Source: Lactifluus volemus
Taxonomy: Eukaryota; Basidiomycota; Agaricomycetes; Russulales; Russulaceae
Reading direction: 5' to 3'
Length of the DNA stretch: 64,000 nucleotides
Assembly (NCBI GenBank): GCA_022376515.1
Contig: WTXI01000009.1
Coordinates: 248,001-312,000 of the forward strand
The position numbers and the translations under genes are program-made. Positions 1-9,435 of the stretch are shown one piece after another. Numbering within the stretch: the stretch's first letter is position 1; each line of letters opens with the position of its first letter. The notes under the pieces are model-generated. The model did no database searches. It was given only the letters and a program-made list of their open reading frames with translations, and was not told where the DNA came from.

Positions 1-689
1 CGCTGTCCCTCTTCCGTTTACATGCGCGCAGTTTATGGCGCACATTGACGAGAAGAGAGGGTGGTCTGAGTCTTTGGTCGAGTAACGAGCCCAGTTCTGG
101 TGTGTCCGATCATCACATCCTGTTGCTGAATAAACTGACTCGCCCTCCGCACACAGAGTCGTTTGGAGATCAGATCTCTGGGCACGCCCAGAAGGAACTG
201 GACGAAGGGCCGACTGCCACTGGCGGTGGTTCAGCAGTGCCCACCGAGACAGATGAGGATCTCCTGGTGGACGATGACGGACTATGGTACATGGGCAAGG
301 CACGGGAAGAGTTCAACCGGCGAATGCGCGACGCAGCGGCACCTCCCCGAGACGACGAGGATCCCATACAATGGGCGCGGGACCGCCGCAACGCGGAACT
401 AGATCGGGACAGCGATCTGGGACCCGAAGACATGTTTGATGCGGCACTTCGTGGCGGACATCGCGGCCCCGGCGGGGGATTGAACGATGATGGGGACGAG
501 TTTGTTGAAACGATGGTGCTCGTGGTGCTCTGTCTCATCGTGTCCCTCTTGTTGTACATTCGCGGTCGGTGGGTAGAGCGATTACGTCGGGAGGAGCAAC
601 GACAGATGGAGCAACGCGATGGGCGGGACGACGGGTTGTTCCCGCCTCCTGGAGACCCGGCGAGAGACGATTGGGCCGTACCGCGTTGA
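1..689 (+). CDS. HRD3: Hrd3/SEL1-like ERAD protein, C-terminal part
   Basis: The frame is open from the left window edge to the stop at 687-689, so only the C-terminal ~228 residues are present and the gene starts outside the window. A hydrophobic segment (translation of about 510-565, containing VLVVLCLIVSLLLYI) is followed by a basic Arg-rich tail and a short acidic and proline-rich end. An acidic, Asp-rich stretch precedes the membrane segment. This layout, a luminal region ending in one C-terminal membrane anchor, fits fungal Sel1-repeat proteins of the Hrd1 ubiquitin-ligase complex in the ER membrane. No Sel1 repeat lies inside the window, so the name rests on the resemblance of the tail. 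It could be another single-pass ER protein. The neighbouring mL44-like gene is convergent. Confidence 0.55.
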   Translation, partial: LSLFRLHARSLWRTLTRREGGLSLWSSNEPSSGVSDHHILLLNKLTRPPHTESFGDQISGHAQKELDEGPTATGGGSAVPTETDEDLLVDDDGLWYMGKAREEFNRRMRDAAAPPRDDEDPIQWARDRRNAELDRDSDLGPEDMFDAALRGGHRGPGGGLNDDGDEFVETMVLVVLCLIVSLLLYIRGRWVERLRREEQRQMEQRDGRDDGLFPPPGDPARDDWAVPR

Positions 690-947
690 GAGTAGGGTGC
701 TTCGCTTGTATTAAGATTCTTTCATATTTTATGCTATGATAGAACATAATTTAATCCCGGAGTATTCTAAAAACACGCGGCTTGATGCGGATTTTGAGTC
801 ATGTACAATGTGGCCGTTATCCCCTACAACTTTAAGAGCCTCCGTCAGGGTCTGGACCACCGAGGTAAAATAAAAAGGATAGTCATTGAATATGATTGAT
901 CCATTATATACGATGTTAGTCGTTAACCGTACTTTTGGCGTAGTCTA

Positions 948-1869
948 CTAGCTTGTCTGAGAACTTTGGACTAATAATGACCCTTCCAACCCACCATAAT
1001 GCTTAGCTGCCTTCAGCGCATCGGCATGAAGAACGTCCGGTAGCCCGAAAGGCGAGCCTGGAAGTAATAACTGCGGAAGTACACGTGTGTGGAAGAGCCT
1101 GTGAGCGACGCTTCCTCCCTAGCTCTCGTTGGTCAGCTCCGACAACAAAAGCGAATTTAAAATAAAACAAAAACAAAAAACAGGCGAGAAGACGTACAAA
1201 CTGATGTAGTATGCCTCCGACGATCGCCTCAACGGTTGTGCCTGCGACTTTGTATTGACCCGCTTCACGACCATCAAGTCCGGGCTGTCCAGCGAGCGGT
1301 GAAACCCAACGCATGACGTCCAGTAGTCTCCAATGTGGAGCGACGTGTTCACCGAGGGAATGCGTGTTCAAAACGCGATCGGCGATGCGTGCGTGATCGT
1401 GTTCGGCAGCAACTGGGAGTCCCTGTAAGAAGAGTAACAGGTACGCTTCGAGCGTACGCCGTCCTGTGATTGAGAGAGAGAGATTACTACTCAACAAGGG
1501 GCAGAGAGGAAGAAAAAAAAAAAACGCTATACCTAGGAAGGAGAAGCGTGAGTTGTGGCCTATGAGAGAGTCGCGGTGGCTGATATGGGTCAGGATGCGC
1601 TGGGCTAGTTCAGGTGAGAATTTGAGAGGCGGAAAAGTTTGGTTGAGATGTTGGGATAATGAGGAAAAAGTATCGGGGGAACTGGTAGGCGTTGTTAGTC
1701 TTCGTCCGCCTTCCGGTACATGATGAAAAGTGAAGGGAGCTGTCTCGGCGTGGACGTGCAATCGTCGGGTGGTAGAAACTAGAGAGAAACGGAGAGATTT
1801 ACATGTAGGAGACGAAGCTAAAGGATCGAGTGCATATCTTGCACGGGTTGAAAACAGTGCACGCGACAT
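948..1869 (-). CDS. Mitochondrial ribosomal protein mL44-like (RNase III fold)
   Basis: Three exons (1869-1533, 1463-1198, 1118-948) give 257 residues with matching phases. The protein opens with an Arg/Ser-rich segment suited to mitochondrial import. An RNase III-like domain follows, with the stretch FSFLGRRTLEAYLLLFL formed across the first splice site, and the C-terminal part reads HQFGGSVAHRLFHTRVLP across the second. These are typical of fungal large-subunit mL44 (MRPL3-like) proteins, which keep the RNase III fold as a structural part of the mitoribosome. The first intron (69 nt) is in frame and stop-free, so an unspliced reading looks like one longer ORF with a false hydrophobic stretch. 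The start at 1869 was chosen because it leaves 74 bp to the divergent REX2 start. The exact paralogue within the RNase III-like mitoribosomal family is less certain. Confidence 0.75.
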
Positions 1870-1943
1870 GAGAGACACGACCAGGACCGAAAGAAACACG
1901 TCAAAGAGGCCCGAGTTGAGGGTTAGGGTCAAGATTCGATCAC
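1870..1943. promoter_or_regulatory. Shared bidirectional promoter, mL44-like / REX2
   Basis: Only 74 bp separate the two start codons, so the genes must share promoter DNA and each 5' UTR probably reaches into or past the other start. No obvious TATA box was seen. Both products act on RNA in mitochondria, so shared control is plausible but not shown. Confidence 0.5.
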
Positions 1944-3104
1944 ATGTCAATGAAGCCACAAAGGTTATCTCCACGCTCCTCCTCTATTCACAATATGTCG
2001 TCTGGCACATCTCTTGGACGTTTGACTTATCACGATGGTCCTCTTGTCTGGATAGATTGCGAAATGACTGGTCTCGATTACAAGATGGATAGGATCCTAG
2101 AGATCGCCGTAAGTGTAGCTTCACCTTTGGGAAAGATTGTCCGGTGCTTATCGTTTCTTTGTCTGCAGATAGTCATAACAAATGGAAACTTGGACGTCGT
2201 CGATGATGGATTGGAATTTGTTGTTCGTACTGAGAAGGCAGTGCTGGATAAGTTCGACAGCTTTCCCCACTTTCAGAGTGTAGCCCAGAGAAGCTTAAAG
2301 GATAAAATGACAGTATGAGCGAATGGTGTGTTAATCAACACGGCGCTGTGCGTACTACTTTCTCCCGATTCTCCTTAGTGAGGAGCAAATGTACATAAAT
2401 AAATCATATCTTTTCACGCAGTCTGGCTTAACGGCTGCATGCCTCGCGTCAAAGCACACCACAGAATCAGTCCAAGAGGAAGTATTAAATTATATCAAGA
2501 AGTGGGTCCCTCAGCAGCGAACGGGCATGCTCGCTGGTAACTCCGTGCACGCGGACCGCGTATTCTTGGCCAAGGATATGCCAAAAATAGTTGATTGGCT
2601 ACATTATCGGTCTCTGGGCTGCGCTTCTCTTCACATCAAAGGACTAACTATCTCATACGCCTCTTGATCTCCTTTGCAGCATCATCGGTAAGCCTGATTG
2701 TCCCGCAACACTGTCGAGATTTCGTGCTGAAAATGTTTTGTTTTCAAAGATGTCTCCTCCATCAAAGTATGAGAGGCTTCGGCTTTTGAGAGGCCAAAAC
2801 TGATCCGGTTCTCGTAGGAATTGCATCGCAGGTGGTACCCACGTCGGCCTCTTCCAAACAACGTCTTCAGGCGCGAGACTAAACATCGGTTTGTGCCTTG
2901 ACTCTGCCTCGGGAGATGATTGCAATTAAATCGATGCCTCTGTTCAGTGCACTTGACGACATCCGAGGCTCGATCGAAGGTCGGTGCTCTCCTGATCTCT
3001 ACTCATGCCCCCCCTTCATCTGTGCGATAGAATTAAAATGGTACCGGGAGAACATTTTTATCTCTCCTGAGGCGTACTCTGGCGCCAAGAGATCGGTTTT
3101 CTAG
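1944..3104 (+). CDS. REX2: Oligoribonuclease (REX2/Orn family)
   Basis: DEDD-family 3'-5' exoribonuclease that degrades 2-5 nt RNA to mononucleotides, acting in mitochondria in yeast. Nine exons: 1944-2108, 2169-2251, 2314-2347, 2422-2609, 2680-2687, 2750-2766, 2818-2888, 2948-2979, 3031-3104, totalling 224 codons in one consistent frame. Catalytic motifs are visible: WIDCEMTGLD (Exo I, D and E), ITNGNLDVVDDG, GNSVHADRVFL (Exo II, D), YRIIDVSSIKEL, and HRALDDIRGSIEELKWYREN (Exo III, H and D). Exon 5 is an 8-nt microexon and exon 6 has 17 nt. Both are needed to build the conserved YRIIDVSSIKEL stretch. The length of 223 aa is normal for fungal REX2 with a short leader. Confidence 0.93.
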
Positions 3105-3423
3105 CCATTTCTGTAGTCGGTTGAATAGCGTTCCGTATGGCAGCTTCGTCCAACTAGTTAGATACCTCGTCATGTGTCGAATCGAAATCTCTCAACCAGA
3201 GTGCGAGTGAATATAATGCACCCGTGGTCCGACATTGTCTGCGAGCTAGATAATGGTTTCAACGATTATCTTGCTCCAATATCAACAAAACATCAATCTT
3301 ACATCAACTAAATATGTCTATATTCGAATGGATTGTTCATAGGTATAGAAATAATATCCCCAGTGGTCTTGTGCTGAATAAAAACGAATGTGTAGATCGT
3401 TGTCAACCAGTCCATGATTTCAA

Positions 3424-5715
3424 TCAGAAATCCCATAACGTTCCCTAAAAAGCCCCGTATGCGTCAGTTATTTGCACAGTGCAGTGCCCCTCCGAGGGAG
3501 ACATACAAAGGCAGGAATTTTCGCTTCCATACATCCTTCCATGATTTCTTGATTTCCCTGCAGATTTGACGTGATAAATACCACCTCAGCTCCCCACGAC
3601 ACATACACCTCCTTTACGATCTTCATCACGTTGGGACGTCCACCTACAACAACACATGCTGAGTGAGAGAATATCGCTAATCTCCTCCAAGTCACATGCC
3701 TGCCTTCTTTGAATCCCAAAGGGTCATCCGTTCAGGTTCTATATGACGGTGGATGAGCCCTGAAATGGTGGGGCCGAACGTTTTTTCTTGCTCAGAGCCT
3801 ATCCAAATCAGATACCTATAGTAGAGCCATGGGACGACTGTCTTAGATAGACGCATGCAAGAGTCTTGAAAACAAGAAATACTTTACCAGTCTGAGTTCT
3901 GGAAATCCAGTCTGAGGCCAGCTTCGCGCGAAGGATGTAGTGGGAGTGGGTGACCCACCTGGAGACATGTAGACAGGGCTGCACCGATTCCTGTTCCTGT
4001 GCAAACGCGGATGCCCCTGCGGTACAGTGTAGACGTGTTCGAGACTCCGGCAAACTTCATTCCGCATTTTTTGAGTAGTCGTGCGAGGACGCCGTGTCAG
4101 AGAAACGGACCTTCAACTGCCGCGTCCAGAGATGAGTTGGTGGATCTGAGACGAGCTTTCGAGTGAAATCTCCTTGAATTCCACATATAAGATAGTGACT
4201 CTTTGCTTGCGTGCCCTCTCTGAGAAAAGATATGACAGCGTCGAAGATGGCACAGAGAGATGGATAAGGAACGGCGCTACATACGATATTATGCCAAAGG
4301 CATGATACTCCATAATAGACGATCGTGATATCCTGGCGAGGAGTCCTTGTTGCATGCCCCTCTCGAATCGTATGATGGCCACCTTTGACGAAGGCTACAG
4401 GCGCTTGAAACAAGAGAAAGAGAGCAAAAAAGTACCGAGCACTGACCACCTCTACGACCACCTTCACCTTGCGAACAGTGAGCCAGGGCGTGAGAATGCT
4501 ACAAGAACAACAATCAGTCGCGTCAACTCACAAACGCAGGAATAATTCGCTGTTTTACAAAATAGTCATGCATAAACATAGCCAGAATTCCTGCTTATGC
4601 AGAATGGTGGAGGACACGGAATTCCATGTACGAGTAGTGACGTCGTAGCTCTCGCCTAGGATGACGAACATCCAGGCTACGAGCACGTCTCAGCAACTTG
4701 GTACTCAATCTGGAGCATCACTCACTCACTAAATACGAGCCCAAGCCATCCAATGAACCTGTGGTGTCGCTCAAAGACACTATTTACTTGGGTTGATCAG
4801 ACATTCAAAGTTGAGCAGCCGCGAGCATACTTGTGGTGTTTATTGCGGACCCAAGGAAACGCGCTTCCAATGCATATTGCTAAAGCAAGGCTTGTCACAG
4901 TCCCAAGGAAGAGGATTACACTTGGATTGCTCTCGCGATTCTTGAACATTACGACCACGTGGTAAATGAGCCATGCAAAACCAGATATAGCGCAACCCGA
5001 ATGGACCCCGCCGAGGTGTTGAAGAGCAGAAGTACAGCCAAGACGAAACCACAGAGGAGTCGACTGAATTATCAGAATTTGAGAAGAGTAAAGTTCAAGT
5101 AGTGCCAAGGTCCTCGCGCACCTTTGCAAACAACTTGTTAACTAGTAAATACAGAAATCGACCAAATAGTTCATTGCGCACGAGGACCGCCGTGAGGAGA
5201 TGGCCCAAAACCAGTGTTGCCATGTATCGTCGAGCGTAAGTCCATACGCCCATAATTGCAAAATCCAGGCCAAGAATGTTTAGCAGGATGATCAAAGTGA
5301 AAAATTTTCTGACAGCGGTTGTCAATACCGAGTGACCACAGTTGCACGAGGCCACTTACCTATATGTATTAAACCATAGACCAAACCGAATCCAGCGTGA
5401 AGGCTTTCTCTGGATACGCTGAATTTGTTTATCTTCCCTTACTGGAGGCGGAACGACCACAACATGCAGTGTGGCTCTCTTGTCCGGCTTCTCACTCAAG
5501 GAACCGGAGAAAGAAATGAACGCATCGGAAATCCCAAATTTCGGGCTTATAACTCCTCTCTCAAGTTGATAGTCAGTATCTGGCTGAGAAACGATGATAG
5601 ATGAGGCACGATAGAACGAGAGTGCTCTCCCCAGAGATTCACGCAAAGACTGGGGTGAAGGACACAGAAAATATTCAGATTCATAGAACACATGGAAGCT
5701 AGATAGCTCACCCAT
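3424..5715 (-). CDS. TmpA-type integral membrane flavoprotein
   Basis: Thirteen exons: 5715-5360, 5308-5122, 5063-4831, 4779-4730, 4676-4559, 4498-4447, 4394-4285, 4219-4111, 4054-3959, 3898-3888, 3815-3700, 3643-3507, 3444-3424. All phases agree and give 531 residues. The N-terminal half has several hydrophobic segments, for example KFFTLIILLNILGL, and reaches LNRT-like and HLGGVHSGC stretches. The C-terminal half resembles a ferredoxin-reductase/ferric-reductase module: MEYHAFGIIS (FAD side), GTGIGAALS (nucleotide loop), YLIWIGSEQEKTFGPTISGL, and the ending IPAFGTLWDF. TmpA of Aspergillus nidulans belongs to such a family and affects conidiation. Here the role is unknown. The frame stays open upstream to a stop near 5848 without another ATG, so a 5' exon may be missing from this model. 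Exon 10 is 11 nt, and intron 11 (3644-3699) is GC-AG. Confidence 0.75.
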
Positions 5716-5849
5716 CCAGGAAGTGTTACGGAGACTCTGGGGGTCCCAGAGAATATTCGACGTGTCTGGATTGACGGGGTAGTGTCCATTAGGCAGATAG
5801 CAATGGGAAGGCGATTGTAAATTTGGGTCCGAGACATTGAACCGACGTC

Positions 5850-7683
5850 AATATATAGAGGGGTGACGTCCGGCAGAAAAAAAATTAACGAACATCAAAC
5901 TGAGCCCAACTACGTTACTCAGCACCAGTACAACGAAGTCATCCTTATGGAGTCGTGGTTGCGGTGTGGCCAGGTCGTGTATCTGCCATCAAGGAAGGCG
6001 TTCGAGGCTCCAGCAGCGGCACAGCCGACTATCCTATGCAATAAGTGTACCCTGCAAGGCGAGAGAATGGTCCTGCATCCAGTGAATGCATGTAGCATAG
6101 GCATTTGGACATGCAGGATACCGCATTGAGTCGGCGTTGTAGCGCCGCATCAGGTAGTGCTCATTGTCGCCGGCACGCCTCAGTCGCGTGATGTTCGAGT
6201 CAAGGCTTCTTTTTTTTTCGAATCTGAAATTATGTAACGCCGCATGGATACGTGGTAGAGGTGCGTTGACCTCGATTCGAAACGAGGGTGAAGGGGAGCG
6301 AGCGTCGAGTCACAAGCAACGCTGAAATATTCGGTTTGATCCGATAGATAAGATAAGATATCGCTCAACATCACGTGCTTTCCAAGCCTTAAGACGGAAC
6401 TTCACAAGCCTTTTGAAAGCTTTTCCACGGCGCTGCTCCGCCACTAACAAAGTAGTACTCGTATGCCGAACTCATCTCCGTGACCTTCTTTTACACAATT
6501 CGGCGTTCCTCTCCGGTTTCTTTGATATCGCAGTTGATACACAGTAAAGGCCCATCAGAACAGCTGCCGGCCTCGCCCGCCAGATAGCGGGTACACGAAC
6601 GCCCGGTCATCACCTTTCATCTCGGGTGCCACCGTCAATGGTGCGTCGTCGGCCTAGGGCCGAATCTATTAAGCTGCTGTACAGTCGCCTTGTCATCCTA
6701 TGGAAGGCTTAGATGAGCGCGGGATCATGACAGTGGCTTGTTCGACGTTTACTAATGTAGCTCTGGCTTTTGCATCTGGCTCGTAACGCTTGGAAGGGCA
6801 GATATATGATGGTGTTCAAGTTATAGGGTATGTATAAAACAATTACAAATTAAATGCAGAAGCCGCCAGCAGAACCAACATTATTCAAAATGTAGTAAGT
6901 CAAGTACAGTATTCCGGACCCTCCGTACACGGTATTACAACACTCCAGGTACAGTTTCCAAAACCTTTTCATCCACGAACCATATTGACACTGCAGTTAG
7001 GTCTTATACCAAGAAGTCCAGAGCGCAAATATTCGAGCAGAGTCAAGACTTCAGGCCACTCTGGCCTGACACACCACTTCGCGTCATAACCCATCACCTG
7101 TTGTCCAAAGGTCCCGGCCAGTACAGGATTAATCGGCACCTCCACTGCGGCTTTGACCATTCAGCCCTCTTGCATCGAAATTTACGATTAGTGCACGAGT
7201 TCATCCGAAATCCCAGTATACATTACGCTGCATCCTCCACCAAATGTACGACAGAAATTCGACAACGTAAATTAACGACCAGGACTGGGGATTGCCCAGA
7301 ACCCGCGAATCGACCTAGGTCGCAATTTGAGAGTTGAAAGTGAATCAGAGATGATCTAATCTGGGAGGCGACGGGGTTCGAAGGATCCGCGGTGCAGGGG
7401 TTGCAGGGTGTGTCTGCTAAGAAGGCGTCTTACTGAGGTCGCCTTCAAGTTGTGATTTCGAGCTCGCGTCCGGTGTGTAGCCGACTGCTCACTCACGCTG
7501 AAGCGAGAGCTTGACTTGCGCTCGAACTTGTATCGAAGGGATAGCTTGGAAGGTAGTGAGGCACACAGACATGAAATACATAAGATATAAAATCAGACTA
7601 TCAGGAGATAGAGCGATTGATGTCGTCTAGACACTGGTGTTTGTGCATAAGTTGGTCTTCAACGTTCAACCGCGTGACCTTAT
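5850..7683. other. Intergenic region, no supported gene
   Basis: About 1.8 kb between the TmpA-like gene and the CACTA element. Open frames here are short and lack domains or plausible splice partners. A 5' exon of the TmpA-like gene may lie just above 5850. The one recognisable feature is the repeat at 6421-6913. Confidence 0.5.
6421..6913 (+). repeat. Dispersed direct repeat, copy 1
   Basis: Starts at TTTTCCACGGCGCTGC and ends at AAGTCAAGTACAGTA. The same sequence, with scattered substitutions and small indels, recurs in the same orientation at about 19066-19557. There it directly abuts the stop codon of the large gene at 19560-24507. Copy 1 therefore looks like a displaced copy of that gene's 3' flank, without the coding part. 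No terminal repeats or target duplication were seen. Confidence 0.85.
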
Positions 7684-8141
7684 CACTATGCGCCCAAGAA
7701 CGGGTTTTAATAACCCAAGTTTTTGGGTTCTAAAGCGTCTGAAATGATAGGAATTATAACCCAATTAACTGGTACCACTGGGTAAAAATGAGTCGTTTTA
7801 AAACAGGTTCATTTGAGTCGTTTACTGTCCAAATAACCCGTCAATTTCATCACTGAAAATGACAACCCGGTACTTGTTTAACGAGGGAAAATGACTCATA
7901 TGAAAGGGCTCTTTTCACCAGTAAAACAACTTCAAAAATTAACATGAAAACGTGTTTTTTTGACAATTAATCTATGTTCCATAAAACTCGGAATAACGTG
8001 TAAAAATGACTCAGAAAATGGGTTCATATGTTTGGGTGAAAAAACTCGAAATATGGGGGTAAAATATCTCGGAATTTGGTGTAAAAATGAGTCAGAATAA
8101 AGGGTAAATAAAACTTGATATAGGGGGAAAACAACACAGCT
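7684..8141. repeat. CACTA left terminus and subterminal repeats
   Basis: AT-rich tract after the terminal CACTA with many variants of a GGGTAAAAATGAGTC-like motif in both orientations. Subterminal motif arrays of this kind bind the transposition proteins in characterised CACTA elements. Here that is inferred. Confidence 0.7.
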
Positions 8142-9264
8142 CTAGGCACTAGTACTCGTCAGTGGCATTGCTGACGATGATCCCGTGGCACTGGTCTCAG
8201 TCTCATCTGTACCCAAGTCACTGTGCTCATCCTCATCATCGCCAGCATTCCCACCCTCAATTCCAACTCCTACGTCGCTTCCGTTGGTTCCAAAGTCACT
8301 GGCATCCGCGTTGGCAAGAGCCACAGCAAGGGCGGCACGCTTCCGAGCAGATCGTTTCGAATTTTTGAGGTGTTGCTTCAGCATTTCAGCACAAGGCCAA
8401 TATACAGGAAACCGCTTGGAAGTGAGGTACTGGTACTTTTGTCGCATCTGATGTATGATAAGTGTGAGCGGAGGCAGTGGACCAGTAGACTACTAGACAT
8501 ACCAAAGTGTTTAGGGTTGCGAGCTTTGCATGGTCTTGTTTCTTGTATGAATGCATCTTGTTGATGCCAACACGAGTTGAGAAGTCCCTTATATCTCTCT
8601 AAGTGAGTGAATGACACGAGGTGGAGTTTGTGAATGGAGCGAAGACAAAATACGGACATCGATAAGGCAAGCGATGATAGTCACAAGGGCATAGTGTGAC
8701 GGCATCAGAATCGTGGTGACAACGTGTTGATGGAAAACTTACAAGCATGGCTTTGTATTGCTCCCTGTCGCTGTCGCTCCCATCCAGTCCCATCGCTTCA
8801 ATCAGCACGAAGCCTTTGGTTTTGTCCCCCGCCTCACCAGGTGGCTTCTCAATGACGACAATGTCATCACCACGTTTGCCAGTGGCTTTGCTCAAGCTCG
8901 CCAGCGCTTCATCACGGGCCTTTCGAGTGCTTGTGAGCTCAGCTGTGATGGCCTCGATTTGAGCTATCGGAGAATGCATCAGCATTCTCAACCAAAGCTC
9001 TGAAGTCATACCTTGCAATGTTGCCACATCAACATTGGTGAGAGGTTCACCTCGTTCAACCTCATCGGCATTCGTGACTAGTGTCACAGGTACTTCAGTA
9101 TTCTCCTGGCTTGAGATTCCCCTCACTCCTTTCCTGGTAGAGCGAGAGGGTTTCGAACGGGGTGCTTTGCTGGCAGGGCCGGAAGTGACATTCTTGTCAC
9201 CGTTTCTCTGTCCTCGAGCTGGGGGTCGTGAGGCCTTTTCTTTAGTTCCACGCGTAACAGGCAT
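8142..9264 (-). CDS. CACTA accessory (TnpA-like) protein
   Basis: Four exons (9264-9012, 8963-8743, 8598-8503, 8447-8142) with compatible phases encode 291 residues. The N-terminus is rich in Lys, Arg and Ser. The middle has a short alpha-helical stretch (EAITAELTSTRKARDEALAS). The C-terminal half contains RDIRDFSTRVGINKMHSYK and a segment ending WPCAEMLKQHLKNSKRSARK, then an acidic Ser/Asp-rich tail. Proteins with a similar C-terminal layout accompany Tnp2 in many mushroom CACTA elements, are convergent or divergent to it, and are presumed to help transposition by binding DNA. It is divergent from the transposase, and the 171 bp between the two starts must hold both promoters. No enzymatic motif is seen. 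Confidence 0.72.
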
Positions 9265-9435
9265 TGATGTTCAGTTGTAGAGGATTGGGGGGTGGTTGAG
9301 GGCAGGAGCAAGATCCGTGACTCCGAGTCGAACCCTGGATGTCAACGTTGTCAAGTAAAAAAAACGGCTAAGTTGATTCCGCCGCTTATATCACACCACG
9401 CCCGCTCACTCCTTGTGCCCACCTTCCAAGTCAAC

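Noticed and set aside
1003..1974. A single 323-codon minus-strand frame with hydrophobic stretches
   Set aside because: It reads through a 69-nt in-frame intron and past the last donor. Splicing gives a normal mL44-like protein, and the hydrophobic parts are intron.
5919..6104. Minus-strand frame as the missing 5' exon of the TmpA-like gene
   Set aside because: No splice pairing keeps it in frame with 5847-5716 convincingly, and it has no membrane or signal features.
9300..9360. tRNA-like sequence (GGTTCGACTC on the minus strand)
   Set aside because: Only a T-loop-like string is present. The acceptor, D and anticodon arms cannot be drawn.
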